Assembly (NCBI RefSeq): GCF_023806085.1
Contig: NZ_JAMSLX010000001.1
Coordinates: forward strand, 248,001 to 312,000
Reading direction: 5' to 3'
Length of the DNA: 64,000 bases
DNA from: Hephaestia sp. MAHUQ-44
GTDB lineage: Bacteria; Pseudomonadota; Alphaproteobacteria; Sphingomonadales; Sphingomonadaceae
Part shown: in pieces, positions 47,506 through 56,445 of the stretch
Numbering within the stretch: position 1 is the first letter of the stretch
Layout of the letters: each line of letters begins with the position of its first letter
Program-made: the position numbers and the translations under genes
The notes under the pieces: generated by a model
The model's input: only the letters and a program-made list of their open reading frames with translations
Told to the model about the DNA's origin: nothing
Database searches by the model: none

Positions 47506-47882
47506 CCCCCTCCCGCAAGCGGGAGGGGAATCGCGATCGCCGCGCCGCCGAGGCCGCGGGTCGGCGCGGGGAACGGCTGGCGGCCTGGTGGCTGCGGCTC
47601 AAGGGCTGGCGCATCCTCGACCGCCGTGTGCGCACCCCCGCCGGCGAGGTCGATCTGGTCGCGAAACGCGGTCCGCTGATCGCGTTCGTCGAGGTCAAGA
47701 TGCGCCGATCAGCTGCCGAACGCGATCTCGCGATCGACGAACACCGCCTGGCGCGCGTCGCCGCCGCGGCCGAAATGCTGATGCCGCGCTACGCGCGCAA
47801 CGGCGAGGATATTCGCGTCGACGTGATCCTGCTCGCGCCGGGCATGCGCCCGCGCCATATCGAGAATGCGTGGATCGGGTGA
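47502..47882 (+). CDS. yraN: YraN family (UPF0102) endonuclease-like protein
   Basis: The protein is 126 aa with a GTG start overlapping the rsmI stop (GTGA). The restriction-endonuclease-like core reads GRRGERLAAWWLRLKGWRILDRR, GEVDLVAKRG and IAFVEVKMR, giving the D-(E/V)xK pattern of UPF0102. The function is uncertain; the family resembles Holliday-junction resolvases. Codons 2-9 consist of a perfect hairpin (47507-47528), so the start of the gene seems to have incorporated a palindromic repeat. Confidence 0.9.
   Translation: MTPSRKREGNRDRRAAEAAGRRGERLAAWWLRLKGWRILDRRVRTPAGEVDLVAKRGPLIAFVEVKMRRSAAERDLAIDEHRLARVAAAAEMLMPRYARNGEDIRVDVILLAPGMRPRHIENAWIG
47507..47528. repeat. Palindrome overlapping the yraN start
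   Basis: CCCCTCCCGC-AA-GCGGGAGGGG is a perfect 10-bp stem that encodes residues of the YraN N-terminus. The same CCTCCCGC/GCGGGAGG core forms the hairpin after uvrA (3838-3861). Confidence 0.8.
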
Positions 47883-47947
47883 CTTCGCGCCATTCGATCC
47901 CTAAGTGACCGGTCGCGCCGCGCTTGTCGACGCACCGCTTTTCTCTG

Positions 47948-47984
47948 CCCTGAGCCAGAAGGACCCCCTTCGGCACGCTCAGGG
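47948..47984. repeat. Palindrome in the gshB leader
   Basis: CCCTGAGC (47948-47955) pairs with GCTCAGGG (47977-47984), with an inner GAAGG...CCTTC pair. It lies 19 bases before the gshB ATG at 48004, close enough to affect initiation. Confidence 0.55.
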
Positions 47985-48003
47985 CGAACGGAGGTTGAGA
48001 CAT

Positions 48004-48960
48004 ATGCCGCTTCGCGTCGCCGTCCAGATGGACCCGCTGGAGAGGATCAATATCGCAGGCGATTCGAGCTTTGCGCTGATGCTCACCGCACAGGCGCGCG
48101 GCCATGCGCTCTATCATTACGCCCCCGAGGACCTGAATTATGCCGACTGCCATGTCTGGACGCAGGCCCATCCGGTGACGGTGCAGCGCGTCGCGGGCGA
48201 TCATTTCAGTTTCGGCGCCCCCGTGCGGCTCGATCTCGGCGACGATATCGATGTCGTGCTGATGCGGCAGGACCCGCCGTTCGACCTCGGCTATATCACC
48301 GCGACCCATCTGCTCGAGCGGATCAGCGACAGGACGCTGGTGGTCAACGATCCCGCGAGCGTGCGCAACGCGCCGGAAAAGATGTTCGTACTCGATTTTC
48401 CGCGCTTCATGCCGCCCACGCTGGTGACGCGCAGCGTTGAAGAAACGCGCGCCTTCCTTGCCGAGCATGGCGAGATCATCGTCAAGCCGCTGCACGGCCA
48501 TGGCGGCCGATCAGTATTCCACATCGGTGCCGACGGCGCCAATCTGGCGTCGCTGATCGAGATGCTCAACGGCGTCTACCGCGAACCGCACATGATCCAG
48601 AAATTCCTTCCCGAGATCGCGGCCGGCGACAAGCGGATCGTGCTGATCGACGGCGCGGTCGCCGGCGCGATCAACCGGTTGCCGGGGGCGGGCGAGATTC
48701 GATCCAACCTGGCGGCGGGCGGATCGGCGACCCGAACCGAATTGAGCCTGCGCGAACAGGAAATCTGCGCTGCTCTCGCCCCCGAACTCCAGCGGCGCGG
48801 GCTGCTGTTCGTCGGGATCGACGTGATCGGCGGTGAGTGGCTGACCGAGATCAACGTCACCTCGCCCACCGGGATCGTCGCGATCGACACCTTCAACGGC
48901 ACCGATACGTCGGCCATGATCTGGGACGCCATCGAGCGTCGGGTCGCAACACAGGGTTAA
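48004..48960 (+). CDS. gshB: Glutathione synthetase
   Basis: This ATP-grasp enzyme joins gamma-glutamylcysteine and glycine. The protein is 318 aa from ATG 48004. VAVQMDPLERINIAGDSSFALM, RQDPPFDLGYITATH, EIIVKPLHGHGGRSVFHI and FVGIDVIGGEWLTEINVTSP are the diagnostic segments. GAGG precedes the start. It follows yraN by 121 bases, including a palindrome, and precedes the DedA gene by 3 bases. Confidence 0.97.
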   Translation: MPLRVAVQMDPLERINIAGDSSFALMLTAQARGHALYHYAPEDLNYADCHVWTQAHPVTVQRVAGDHFSFGAPVRLDLGDDIDVVLMRQDPPFDLGYITATHLLERISDRTLVVNDPASVRNAPEKMFVLDFPRFMPPTLVTRSVEETRAFLAEHGEIIVKPLHGHGGRSVFHIGADGANLASLIEMLNGVYREPHMIQKFLPEIAAGDKRIVLIDGAVAGAINRLPGAGEIRSNLAAGGSATRTELSLREQEICAALAPELQRRGLLFVGIDVIGGEWLTEINVTSPTGIVAIDTFNGTDTSAMIWDAIERRVATQG

Positions 48961-48963
48961 TCC

Positions 48964-49563
48964 ATGACCGACCTTATCCTGCGGATCATCACCGCGGGCG
49001 GCTATTGGGGCATCGCGGCCCTGATGGCCCTCGAAAACATATTTCCGCCGATTCCGTCCGAAGTCATCATGGGCTTTGGCGGGATCGCGGTGGCGCACGG
49101 CCAGATGGGGTTCTGGCCGTTGCTGGCGGCGGGCACGATCGGATCGGTGCTCGGCAATTACTGCTGGTTCCTCGCCGGGCAGAAGCTCGGCTATCGGCGC
49201 CTGAAGCCGCTGATCGATCGCTGGGGCCGCTGGCTGACGGTCGATTGGCAGGACATGGAGCGGATCGAACGCTTCTTCGCCGCGCATGGCGGCAAGACGG
49301 TGCTGCTGTTCCGAATCGTCCCCACCTTCCGCACGATGATCTCGCTGCCGGCGGGGCTGATGCATATGCCGACCGGCAAATTCCTCGCGATGACCGCGGT
49401 CGGCTCGGCGGTGTGGAACTGCGTGCTGATCTCGGCCGGCTATTGGCTGGGGCACAATTTCAGCCAGCTTGAACATTATACCGGGCCGGTGACGATCGGC
49501 ATCGTGGTGCTCGCGGTCGGCTGGTATATCTATCGCGTCGCGACGTGGAAAAAGCGGGGGTAA
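48964..49563 (+). CDS. DedA family membrane protein
   Basis: The protein is 199 aa with about five hydrophobic segments. The conserved PPIPSEVIMGFGG (first re-entrant segment) and FRIVPTFRTMISLPAGLMHMP (the R-x3-P-x-R motif) define DedA/SNARE-associated proteins, thought to act as proton-dependent lipid flippases for undecaprenyl phosphate or phospholipids. It starts 3 bases after gshB, so the two are cotranscribed. Confidence 0.93.
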   Translation: MTDLILRIITAGGYWGIAALMALENIFPPIPSEVIMGFGGIAVAHGQMGFWPLLAAGTIGSVLGNYCWFLAGQKLGYRRLKPLIDRWGRWLTVDWQDMERIERFFAAHGGKTVLLFRIVPTFRTMISLPAGLMHMPTGKFLAMTAVGSAVWNCVLISAGYWLGHNFSQLEHYTGPVTIGIVVLAVGWYIYRVATWKKRG

Positions 49564-49587
49564 GGCCCGAACCAAACAGTACTCCTC

Positions 49588-50472
49588 CTACGCCCGTGGA
49601 TGCGCGTTGCGGTAGACATCCATCAGATGCGCGGCATCGACCGCGGTGTAGATCTGCGTCGAGCTGAGGCTGGCATGGCCGAGCAATTCCTGGAGCGCGC
49701 GCAGATCGGCGCCGCGCCCCAGCAGGTGGGTCGCGAAGCTGTGGCGCAGCGCGTGCGGCGTGGTGCGATCGGACAGGCCCAGCGTGTGGCGCGCGTTCTG
49801 GACCGCCCGGCGCACGATCGTGGGCGCGAGCGGCCCGCCCTTGGCGCCGCGAAACAGCGCCGCGTCGCGCGGCAGCGGCCACGGGCATAGCGCCGCATAG
49901 GCCTCGATCGCCGCGCGTACCGGCGGCAGCAGCGGCACGATCCGCGTCTTGTCGCGCTTGCCGGTGACGGGCATCGTCTCGCCCAGCGGCAGGATCGCCG
50001 CGGTCAACCCGACCGCCTCGCCGATTCGCAGGCCAGCGCCATAGAGCAGCAGCAACACCGCCCAGTCGCGTGCGCCGATCCACGGCTCGGCGGCGTTTTC
50101 CGCCACCTCCTCGGCCAGCGCGACCGCTTCATCGGGGGAAATCGGGCGCGGCACGCCTTTCTTGACGCGCGGCCCCTTGAGCCGCGGGGTGGTGCCCTCC
50201 CCGGTTGCGAAGGTCAGAAAGCCGCGCACCGCCGACAATTCGCGTGCCGCCGAGGCATTGCCCAGCCCCTGCCCGCGGCGATGCGCGAGAAAGGCGCGCA
50301 GATCCGCCGCCGACACCCTGGCGAGATCGGGGCGGTCGACGGGACCGCCCCAATGCTGGGTCAGGAAGGCGAGCAGGCGCTCGGCGGTCGCCTGATAGGC
50401 GCGCACCGTATGCGCCGACCGCCGCCGATCGCGCGCGAGGTGTTGGCCGAATTCCCCCGCGAGCGCCATCAT
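49588..50472 (-). CDS. xerC: Tyrosine recombinase XerC
   Basis: With XerD this protein resolves chromosome dimers at dif. The protein is 294 aa; two adjacent ATGs (50472, 50469) are possible. Catalytic residues can be assigned: Arg149 (GAGLRIGEA), Lys172 (GKRDKTR), His240 and Arg243 (HALRHSFATH), His266 (LLGHASL) and Tyr275 (STQIY). The N-terminal SAM-like core-binding domain is complete. It begins 3 bases downstream of the transaldolase gene. Confidence 0.94.
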   Translation of the reverse strand: MMALAGEFGQHLARDRRRSAHTVRAYQATAERLLAFLTQHWGGPVDRPDLARVSAADLRAFLAHRRGQGLGNASAARELSAVRGFLTFATGEGTTPRLKGPRVKKGVPRPISPDEAVALAEEVAENAAEPWIGARDWAVLLLLYGAGLRIGEAVGLTAAILPLGETMPVTGKRDKTRIVPLLPPVRAAIEAYAALCPWPLPRDAALFRGAKGGPLAPTIVRRAVQNARHTLGLSDRTTPHALRHSFATHLLGRGADLRALQELLGHASLSSTQIYTAVDAAHLMDVYRNAHPRA

Positions 50473-50475
50473 GGC

Positions 50476-51129
50476 TTAGCCGATCGTCTGCCCGGTCTTC
50501 GCCCAATCGGCGAGGAAGCCTTCGATCCCCTTGTCGGTCAGCGGGTGCTTGACGAGCTGGCGGATGACGGCGGGCGGCGCGGTCATCACATCGGCGCCGA
50601 TCCGGGCCGATTCGAGAACATGGACCGGGTGGCGCACGCTCGCGACGAGGATTTCGGTGTCGAAGGCGTAATTGTCATAGATCAGGCGGATGTCCGAGAT
50701 GAGCTGCATGCCGTCGAAGCCGTTGTCGTCGTGCCGGCCGACGAAGGGCGAGATGAAGCTCGCGCCCGCCTTGGCGGCGAGCAGCGCCTGATTGGCCGAG
50801 AAACAGAGCGTGACGTTGACCATCGTGCCGTCGTCGGTGAGCGCCTTGCAGGTCTTCAAGCCATCGATCGTCAGCGGCACCTTGATCGCGACATTGTCGG
50901 CGATCTTGCGCAGGATCTCGGCCTCTTTCATCATCGTTTCATGGTCGAGCGCGACGACCTCGGCCGAGACCGGGCCCGAGGTGATCGAGCAGATTTCCGC
51001 GACGACCTCGAGAAACTTGCGGCCCGATTTATGGATCAGCGACGGATTGGTGGTGACGCCGTCGACCAGCCCCGATTCGGCAAGGTCGCGAATCTCGGCA
51101 GTGTCGGCGGTATCGACGAAGAACTTCAT
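50476..51129 (-). CDS. Fructose-6-phosphate aldolase / type 3 transaldolase
   Basis: This short transaldolase-family protein has 217 aa from ATG 51129 ([17 protein letters not shown]). The Schiff-base lysine is Lys83 in [22 protein letters not shown] and [11 protein letters not shown] are further active-site segments. Members act either as transaldolase or as fructose-6-phosphate aldolase; Phe/Gln at the discriminating position was not resolved here. xerC follows after 3 bases. Confidence 0.93.
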   Translation of the reverse strand: MKFFVDTADTAEIRDLAESGLVDGVTTNPSLIHKSGRKFLEVVAEICSITSGPVSAEVVALDHETMMKEAEILRKIADNVAIKVPLTIDGLKTCKALTDDGTMVNVTLCFSANQALLAAKAGASFISPFVGRHDDNGFDGMQLISDIRLIYDNYAFDTEILVASVRHPVHVLESARIGADVMTAPPAVIRQLVKHPLTDKGIEGFLADWAKTGQTIG

Positions 51130-51227
51130 GGTCAGGCCCCTGATCTGGAAAAGGTGGCGCACCCGGCACGGCGTGCCGGGGTGCTTTCGGCGCCCAGCAT
51201 GACAGAATCAAGCCTTGTGCGACAGCC

Positions 51228-51671
51228 TCAGCCGTGCGCGATCAAAACCCGCACCCGCGCCGTCTGCACGGCCGAGAGCTGAAGCGCATAACGGCCCGGC
51301 ACGAGCCGGAAGTCGACGATCTTGCGGATGCCCGAACAAGTCGGCCCGCGACCGTGCGCCACCGCGGGCTGCACGGCGCCATCGCGCACCACATCGACCC
51401 ACACCGGCTCGCTCAGTGCGACGCGATAGGTGCCCGTCGTGGCGATTTCGATCGGCACCAAGGCAGCGCGGCCCGGCCGATCGACCCCGGTGGCCGCAAG
51501 CCCGCGAATCGCCTTCGGATCACGCGCGGTGACGGTGAACGCCTTGCCGATACCGGGCACGCGCGTCGGCGACCGCCATCCCGCAAGCGCGGCAGGCAAT
51601 GCGACGGGCGTATCGCACGCTGCGGCGGGCGCGGCTTGCGCGATCAACAAGGGCAGCAACAATGAGAGCAT
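51228..51671 (-). CDS. Secreted hypothetical protein
   Basis: The protein is 147 aa from ATG 51671 (an upstream ATG at 51686 would spoil the signal peptide). The signal MLSLLLPLLIAQAAPAAA is followed by a beta-rich mature part: TYRVALSEPVWVDVV and IVDFRLVPGRYALQLSAV look like strands of a pre-peptidase or carbohydrate-binding-like sandwich. Two cysteines (Cys after the signal and PTCSGI) may pair. No family is recognised. It is divergent from the DUF2490 gene. Confidence 0.7.
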   Translation of the reverse strand: MLSLLLPLLIAQAAPAAACDTPVALPAALAGWRSPTRVPGIGKAFTVTARDPKAIRGLAATGVDRPGRAALVPIEIATTGTYRVALSEPVWVDVVRDGAVQPAVAHGRGPTCSGIRKIVDFRLVPGRYALQLSAVQTARVRVLIAHG

Positions 51672-51786
51672 CGTTTCCCGACACATCAGTTATCGGACGG
51701 TATTTATCGCATCGTCTTTGCCACCGAAAGAGCCGATCCACGACACCCCTGCAACCCGACGCGACTGCAACAAAAACGACGCCGGA

Positions 51787-51815
51787 TTGTCACGCAGACG
51801 TCATCAATCTGACAC
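51787..51815 (+). promoter_or_regulatory. Candidate Pho box (three phased heptamers)
   Basis: TTGTCAC (51787-51793), ACGTCAT (51798-51804) and CTGACAC (51809-51815) are spaced by 4-base gaps, an 11-bp period. The PhoB consensus is repeated (C/T)TGTCA(T/C) heptamers with this period. The DUF2490 ATG is 37 bases downstream of the last unit. Identification is by pattern only. Confidence 0.5.
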
Positions 51816-51852
51816 TAAAGGCACCGCATTGCCGTTTTCCGAGGATGATACG

Positions 51853-52527
51853 ATGCGCACGCTGTTGATGGTCGCCCCGCTGCTGGCGCTCGCATTGCCC
51901 GCACACGCCCAGACCACCGATTCGCAGGTGTGGACGACGGTGGAAGCCTCGACCAGGCTCGACGACGGCCTGAAACTGACGCTCGAGGCGGTGGGGCGGT
52001 TCGGCGACGATGCCGGCGGCTTGTACGAGGCCGAATTCGGCGGCTGGCTGGGCTTCGACGTCGGCGGCGGGGTGACGATATCGACCGGCTATGTGCGCGT
52101 GCCGGGCTATGCGCACGGTGCACTTTCCAAGATGGAGGATCGCCCGCGCCAGCAGATCAGCTTCCCGCTCGGGCGAATCGGCGGCGGCACGCTGTCGGGC
52201 CGCGTCCGGCTCGAGGAGCGGCTGCGGCGCGACGGCGACGATATCGGGCTGCGGCTGCGCCCGCAGATCAAATATGCGCTGCCGCTCAGCGCCGGCAGCA
52301 AGACCGCGCTGGTGCTGAGCCACGAGAGCTTCATCCAGGTCAACGACACCGATTGGGGCCAGACCAGCGGCTATGCCCGGATGCGCAACGCGATCGGCAT
52401 CAAGACCCCGATCAACAAGCAGATCGCGGTCGAGGCCGGCTATCTCAACCAATATGATTTCGGCATGCACGGCGCGCGCGACAAGATGGCACACGTTGCC
52501 ACCGTCTCGCTGTCGCTGGGATTCTGA
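51853..52527 (+). CDS. DUF2490 outer-membrane protein
   Basis: The protein is 224 aa with a signal peptide (RTLLMVAPLLALALPAHA) and a beta-barrel-like mature part: alternating aromatic/hydrophobic strands such as VWTTVEASTRLDDGLKL and KMAHVATVSLSLGF, with the C-terminal Phe typical of outer-membrane barrels. QQISFPLG, RVRLEERLRRDGDDIGLRLRP and YLNQYDFG are DUF2490 features. GAGG lies before the ATG. A Pho-box-like array upstream suggests phosphate control. Confidence 0.86.
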   Translation: MRTLLMVAPLLALALPAHAQTTDSQVWTTVEASTRLDDGLKLTLEAVGRFGDDAGGLYEAEFGGWLGFDVGGGVTISTGYVRVPGYAHGALSKMEDRPRQQISFPLGRIGGGTLSGRVRLEERLRRDGDDIGLRLRPQIKYALPLSAGSKTALVLSHESFIQVNDTDWGQTSGYARMRNAIGIKTPINKQIAVEAGYLNQYDFGMHGARDKMAHVATVSLSLGF

Positions 52528-52569
52528 CGACGCGGTTCACTCGACGCTCCGACGCGCTATGGGGGAGGC

Positions 52570-54744
52570 ATGGCCTCCTCCCGCGCCCGAGTCCTTGTCA
52601 TGAACGCCGCGCTCGGCCCGCTCGACTATCGCGTCCCGCACGGGATGACGGTCGCGCCGGGGTCGATCGTGGTCGCGCCGCTCGGGCCCCGCCAGTTGAC
52701 CGGAATCGTGTGGGAGCCCGAACGGTTGCCGTCCGACGCCGAGGTCGGCGACAACCGGCTGCGCAATCTGGTGGGCGTGCTGCCCGCACCGCCGCTTGGC
52801 GCGCCACTCCGGCGGCTGATCGAGTGGACCGCAAATTATTATCTCGCCCCCACCGCAGCGGTCGCACGGATGACGCTGGCCTCGACCTCGGCGCTCGAGG
52901 GCGGGCGCACGATCACCGAATATCGCGCGACCGGCATCCCGCCCGCGCGCATGACGCCGCAGCGCGAACAGGCGCTGGCGCGGATCGGTGACCGGCAGGG
53001 GCTGATCCGCGAACTCGCGATCGCCGCCGAAGTATCCGACGGGGTGATCCGCGGGCTCGTCAAAACCCGCGCGATCGAGGCGATCGAGGTCGCTATCGAC
53101 AGCCCCTTCGCGCTGCCCGATCCCGGCCATGCGGTCCCCACGCTCTCGGCCGATCAGCACGACGCCGCGCAGGCGTTGGTCGCGGCGGTCGAAGCGCGCG
53201 ATTTCGAGCCCTGGCTGCTCGACGGCGTCACCGGATCGGGCAAGACCGAAGTCTATTTCGAGGCCGTCGCCGCCGCGATCGCCGCCGGCCGCCAGAGCCT
53301 TGTCCTGCTGCCCGAAATCGCGCTGACCGAGCCCTTCCTTAAGCGCTTCACCGCGCGCTTCGGGTGCGAGCCGGTGGCGTGGCATTCGGGGCTGCGCCAG
53401 TCGCAGCGCCGCCGCGCGTGGCGCCAGATCGCCGAGGGCCAGGCGCTGGTGACGGTCGGCGCGCGCTCGGCGCTGTTCCTGCCTTATGCCAATCTCGGGC
53501 TGATTGTCGTCGACGAAGCGCACGAGACGAGCTTCAAGCAGGAAGAAGGCGTCCATTACCACGCGCGCGATGTCGCGGTGATGCGCGGGCTGTTCGAGAA
53601 ATGTCCGGTAGTGCTCGCCTCGGCCACCCCCGCGATCGAGACCCGCCATCAGGTCGCCATCGGGCGTTACAAGGAATTGAAGCTCCCCGGCCGCTACGGC
53701 GCGGCGGAAATGCCCGAGATCGCCGCGATCGACCTGATCGAGCATCCCCCCGAGCGCGGCCGCTGGATCGCGCCGCCGCTGGTCACCGCGATCGACGAGA
53801 CGCTCGCACGGCAAGAGCAGGTGCTGCTGTTCCTCAACCGGCGCGGCTATGCGCCGCTGACGCTGTGCCGGACGTGCGGGCATCGCTTCCAATGCCCCAA
53901 TTGCACCGCGTGGATGGTCGAGCATCGGCTGATCCACCGGCTTGCCTGCCACCATTGCGGGCATGTCGAGCCGGTGCCGCGCGCCTGCCCCGAATGCAGC
54001 AATGAGGACAGTCTGGTCGCGTGCGGCCCCGGCGTCGAGCGCATCGCCGACGAGGTTGCCGCGCTCTGGCCCGACGCCAAGGCGGCGGTCGTCACCTCGG
54101 ACACGATCTGGTCGCCCGCCAAGGCGGCCGAATTCGTCCACCGGATGGAGGCGGGCGATATCGACATCGTGATCGGCACCCAGCTCGTCACCAAGGGCTA
54201 TCATTTCCCCAATCTGACACTCGTCGGGGTGATCGATGCCGATCTGGGGCTCGACGGCGGCGATCTGCGCGCGGCCGAACACACCTTTCACCAGATCATG
54301 CAGGTATCGGGGCGCGCGGGGCGCGGCGAGAAGCCGGGCAGGGTCTTCCTCCAGACGCACGCGCCGGGGGCCGCGGTGATGCAGGCGCTGATCACCGGCG
54401 ACGCCGAATCGTTCTATGCCGCCGAAACCGAGGCACGGCGCGACGCCGGGGCGCCGCCGTTCGGGCGCTACGCCGCGATCGTCGTCAGCTCGGAGGACAA
54501 GGACGCCGCGCACGCGACCGCGCTCAGCATCGCCCGCACCGCGCCGCGGATCGAGGGGATGCAGGTCTATGGCCCCGCCCCCGCGCCGCTGGCGATGCTG
54601 CGCGGGCGCCACCGCTTCCGCCTGCTGGTCCACGCGCGCCGCGCGCTCGACGTGCAGGACGTGCTCCGCGACTGGCTGGGCGCGCTCGACTGGAAACCCA
54701 AGGTGCGTGTCGCGGTCGATGTCGATCCGTACAGCTTCGTCTGA
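52570..54744 (+). CDS. priA: Primosomal protein N' (PriA helicase)
   Basis: This helicase restarts stalled replication forks. The protein is 724 aa. The N-terminal DNA-binding part precedes a superfamily 2 helicase: GVTGSGKTEVYFEA (Walker A), LIVVDEAHETSFKQEEG (DEAH) and VLASATPAIET. Two zinc modules of eight cysteines read LCRTCGHRFQCPNC and CHHCGHVEPVPRACPEC. ITGTQLVTKGYHFPNL-like and QVSGRAGRGEKPG are the later motifs. The frame opposite is a GC shadow. Confidence 0.97.
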   Translation: MASSRARVLVMNAALGPLDYRVPHGMTVAPGSIVVAPLGPRQLTGIVWEPERLPSDAEVGDNRLRNLVGVLPAPPLGAPLRRLIEWTANYYLAPTAAVARMTLASTSALEGGRTITEYRATGIPPARMTPQREQALARIGDRQGLIRELAIAAEVSDGVIRGLVKTRAIEAIEVAIDSPFALPDPGHAVPTLSADQHDAAQALVAAVEARDFEPWLLDGVTGSGKTEVYFEAVAAAIAAGRQSLVLLPEIALTEPFLKRFTARFGCEPVAWHSGLRQSQRRRAWRQIAEGQALVTVGARSALFLPYANLGLIVVDEAHETSFKQEEGVHYHARDVAVMRGLFEKCPVVLASATPAIETRHQVAIGRYKELKLPGRYGAAEMPEIAAIDLIEHPPERGRWIAPPLVTAIDETLARQEQVLLFLNRRGYAPLTLCRTCGHRFQCPNCTAWMVEHRLIHRLACHHCGHVEPVPRACPECSNEDSLVACGPGVERIADEVAALWPDAKAAVVTSDTIWSPAKAAEFVHRMEAGDIDIVIGTQLVTKGYHFPNLTLVGVIDADLGLDGGDLRAAEHTFHQIMQVSGRAGRGEKPGRVFLQTHAPGAAVMQALITGDAESFYAAETEARRDAGAPPFGRYAAIVVSSEDKDAAHATALSIARTAPRIEGMQVYGPAPAPLAMLRGRHRFRLLVHARRALDVQDVLRDWLGALDWKPKVRVAVDVDPYSFV

Positions 54745-54803
54745 CGCTTGAACCGATGCCCGCCGGCCGTCAAAGACGAGCGTCGGTGATGTCGGGGAGT
54801 AAG

Positions 54804-56342
54804 ATGGCGCGTCTATTGCTGATCCTGGCGATGCTGGCGGCATTCGTGCAGCCGGCGCAGGCCGACGATATTTCCGCGACCGCGCGCGGTGTGGTCCGCG
54901 TGGTGACGATCGCATTCGACGGCGATTCGGTCGGTGATTTCGGCCATGGCAGCGGGTTTGCGATCGCGCCCGACCGGATCGTCACCAACGCGCATGTCGT
55001 CGAACTCGCGGCGCGCGATCCGGGGCATGTCGTGATCGGCATCGTCCCGTCCGAAGGCGACAAGACCTTTCGCGGCCGCGTGATCGCCTACGATCCCGCG
55101 CGCGATCTTGCCGTGATCGCGTTCGACGGCGCGCGCCTGCCGCCGGTCGCGCTCTACAACGGGCCGATGAGCGACGGCGCGCAGGTGGTGGCGCTGGGCT
55201 ATCCGGGCAATGTCGATCTCGCGACCGCACAATCGGCGCTCGATTACATCACCCCGCTCTCGCCGGTGCGCTCGCAGGGCGTGTTTTCGGGCGCGCGCAG
55301 CCTGTCGGGGGTGCGCGTGCTGCTCCACACCGCCGGGATCGCGCGCGGCAATTCGGGCGGGCCGCTGCTCGATCCGTGCGGGCGCGTGATCGGGGTCAAT
55401 TCGGCGATCACCAACAGCGGCGACGGCGATTCGAGCTTCGCCTTCGCGATCGCCAACAGCGAACTCGCCCAGTTTCTGCACGAGGCGGGCCAACCCTATC
55501 ACGCGGTCGGCACGCCGTGCACCAGCATCGAAGCCCGGCTTGCCGCCGATGCCGAGGCCGCGCGACAGGAGCGCGCCATCGCCGATAGCGCGACGCGTGC
55601 ACGCGCCGAAGCCGATGCGCTGAAGCAGGAACAGGCGCTCGCCGATGCGCGTGCGCGCGCGGAGCGGATGGCGGAGAATTTCATGGCGCTCGCCGCAGTG
55701 CTGCTGGTTGCCGGGGCGCTCGCGGTGGGCGGCGCCGCGCTGCTGACGACGCGCGGCGAGACGCGCCATGCGACCTGGGCGGGGATTGCGGGCGCGGCGT
55801 TCTTCGTCGCCTCGGTCGCGGTATTCTTCGGCCGGCCCGACGGCACGGTATCGATAACGTCGATGCCGGTGCCGCACGCCACGCCATCGACCGCGGCAGC
55901 GATGCCCACGGCGGGACGGTTGATGTGCCGCCTCGTCCCCGACCGCAGCCGCATCACCGTTTCGGCGACCGAGGACGTTCTGCTCGACTGGCGGCCGACC
56001 GGGTGCGTCAACGGCCGCACGCAATATCTCGCGCAGCCGGGAGAGACGTGGCAGCGCGTGCTGGCGCCCGACACCGAGGATACCGTCTCGGTGCTCGATT
56101 TCGATCCCGCCACGATGACCTACAGCGCGACGCGCTACCTGCTCGGCGGCAGCGCGATGGCGGCGGCGCGGGCCGCGCGGGGCGACGAGCCGCAGGCCTG
56201 CGTCGCGGAGGGCAGCGCGCGCGAGGCGCTTGCCGCGCATCAGGCGGCGATCCGCGCCACCTTGCCCGGCCTGCCCAACGAAAAGCTGGTCTATCGCTGC
56301 ACGCCCGCGGCCGGTGGCGGTGTGCAGCGTGTGCCCGATTAG
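54804..56342 (+). CDS. Trypsin-like serine protease with membrane anchor and extra C-terminal domain
   Basis: The protein is 512 aa from ATG 54804, with GGGGAG upstream. A signal peptide (ARLLLILAMLAAFVQPAQA) is followed by a chymotrypsin-fold protease: His64 (TNAHVV), Asp101 (ARDLAVIAF) and Ser184 (RGNSGGPLL). Residues about 240-290 form an Ala/Glu/Arg coiled coil, then two hydrophobic segments (about 293-315 and 324-343). The last 160 residues are a separate domain with Cys in LMCRLVPDRS and TGCVNGR. No PDZ domain is seen, unlike DegP. Substrate and orientation of the tail are unknown. Confidence 0.82.
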   Translation: MARLLLILAMLAAFVQPAQADDISATARGVVRVVTIAFDGDSVGDFGHGSGFAIAPDRIVTNAHVVELAARDPGHVVIGIVPSEGDKTFRGRVIAYDPARDLAVIAFDGARLPPVALYNGPMSDGAQVVALGYPGNVDLATAQSALDYITPLSPVRSQGVFSGARSLSGVRVLLHTAGIARGNSGGPLLDPCGRVIGVNSAITNSGDGDSSFAFAIANSELAQFLHEAGQPYHAVGTPCTSIEARLAADAEAARQERAIADSATRARAEADALKQEQALADARARAERMAENFMALAAVLLVAGALAVGGAALLTTRGETRHATWAGIAGAAFFVASVAVFFGRPDGTVSITSMPVPHATPSTAAAMPTAGRLMCRLVPDRSRITVSATEDVLLDWRPTGCVNGRTQYLAQPGETWQRVLAPDTEDTVSVLDFDPATMTYSATRYLLGGSAMAAARAARGDEPQACVAEGSAREALAAHQAAIRATLPGLPNEKLVYRCTPAAGGGVQRVPD

Positions 56343-56343
56343 A

Positions 56344-56445
56344 GTGATTTCGAGCCAGATGGAAACATCTGGCGACTCGGAAATCACGGCAAACAAAAGA
56401 TAATCCAGACTCGGTTCGGTTCTATTGGAACCGGACCGAGTCTAG
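56344..56445. repeat. Two-hairpin element, family T copy B
   Basis: Hairpin 1 is GAGCCAGATG-GAAA-CATCTGGC(GA)CTC with a GNRA-type tetraloop and a GA bulge. Hairpin 2 is a 16-bp stem, AGACTCGGTTCGGTTC paired with GGAACCGGACCGAGTCT, around TATT. The linker CACGGCAAACAAAAGATAATC is shared with copy A. The left end abuts the protease stop and the right end contains the stop of the CPBP gene. Confidence 0.9.

Noticed and set aside
52537..54915. 792-codon open frame antisense to priA
   Set aside because: Composition is Arg/Asp/His-rich shadow sequence; priA on the other strand has all helicase motifs.
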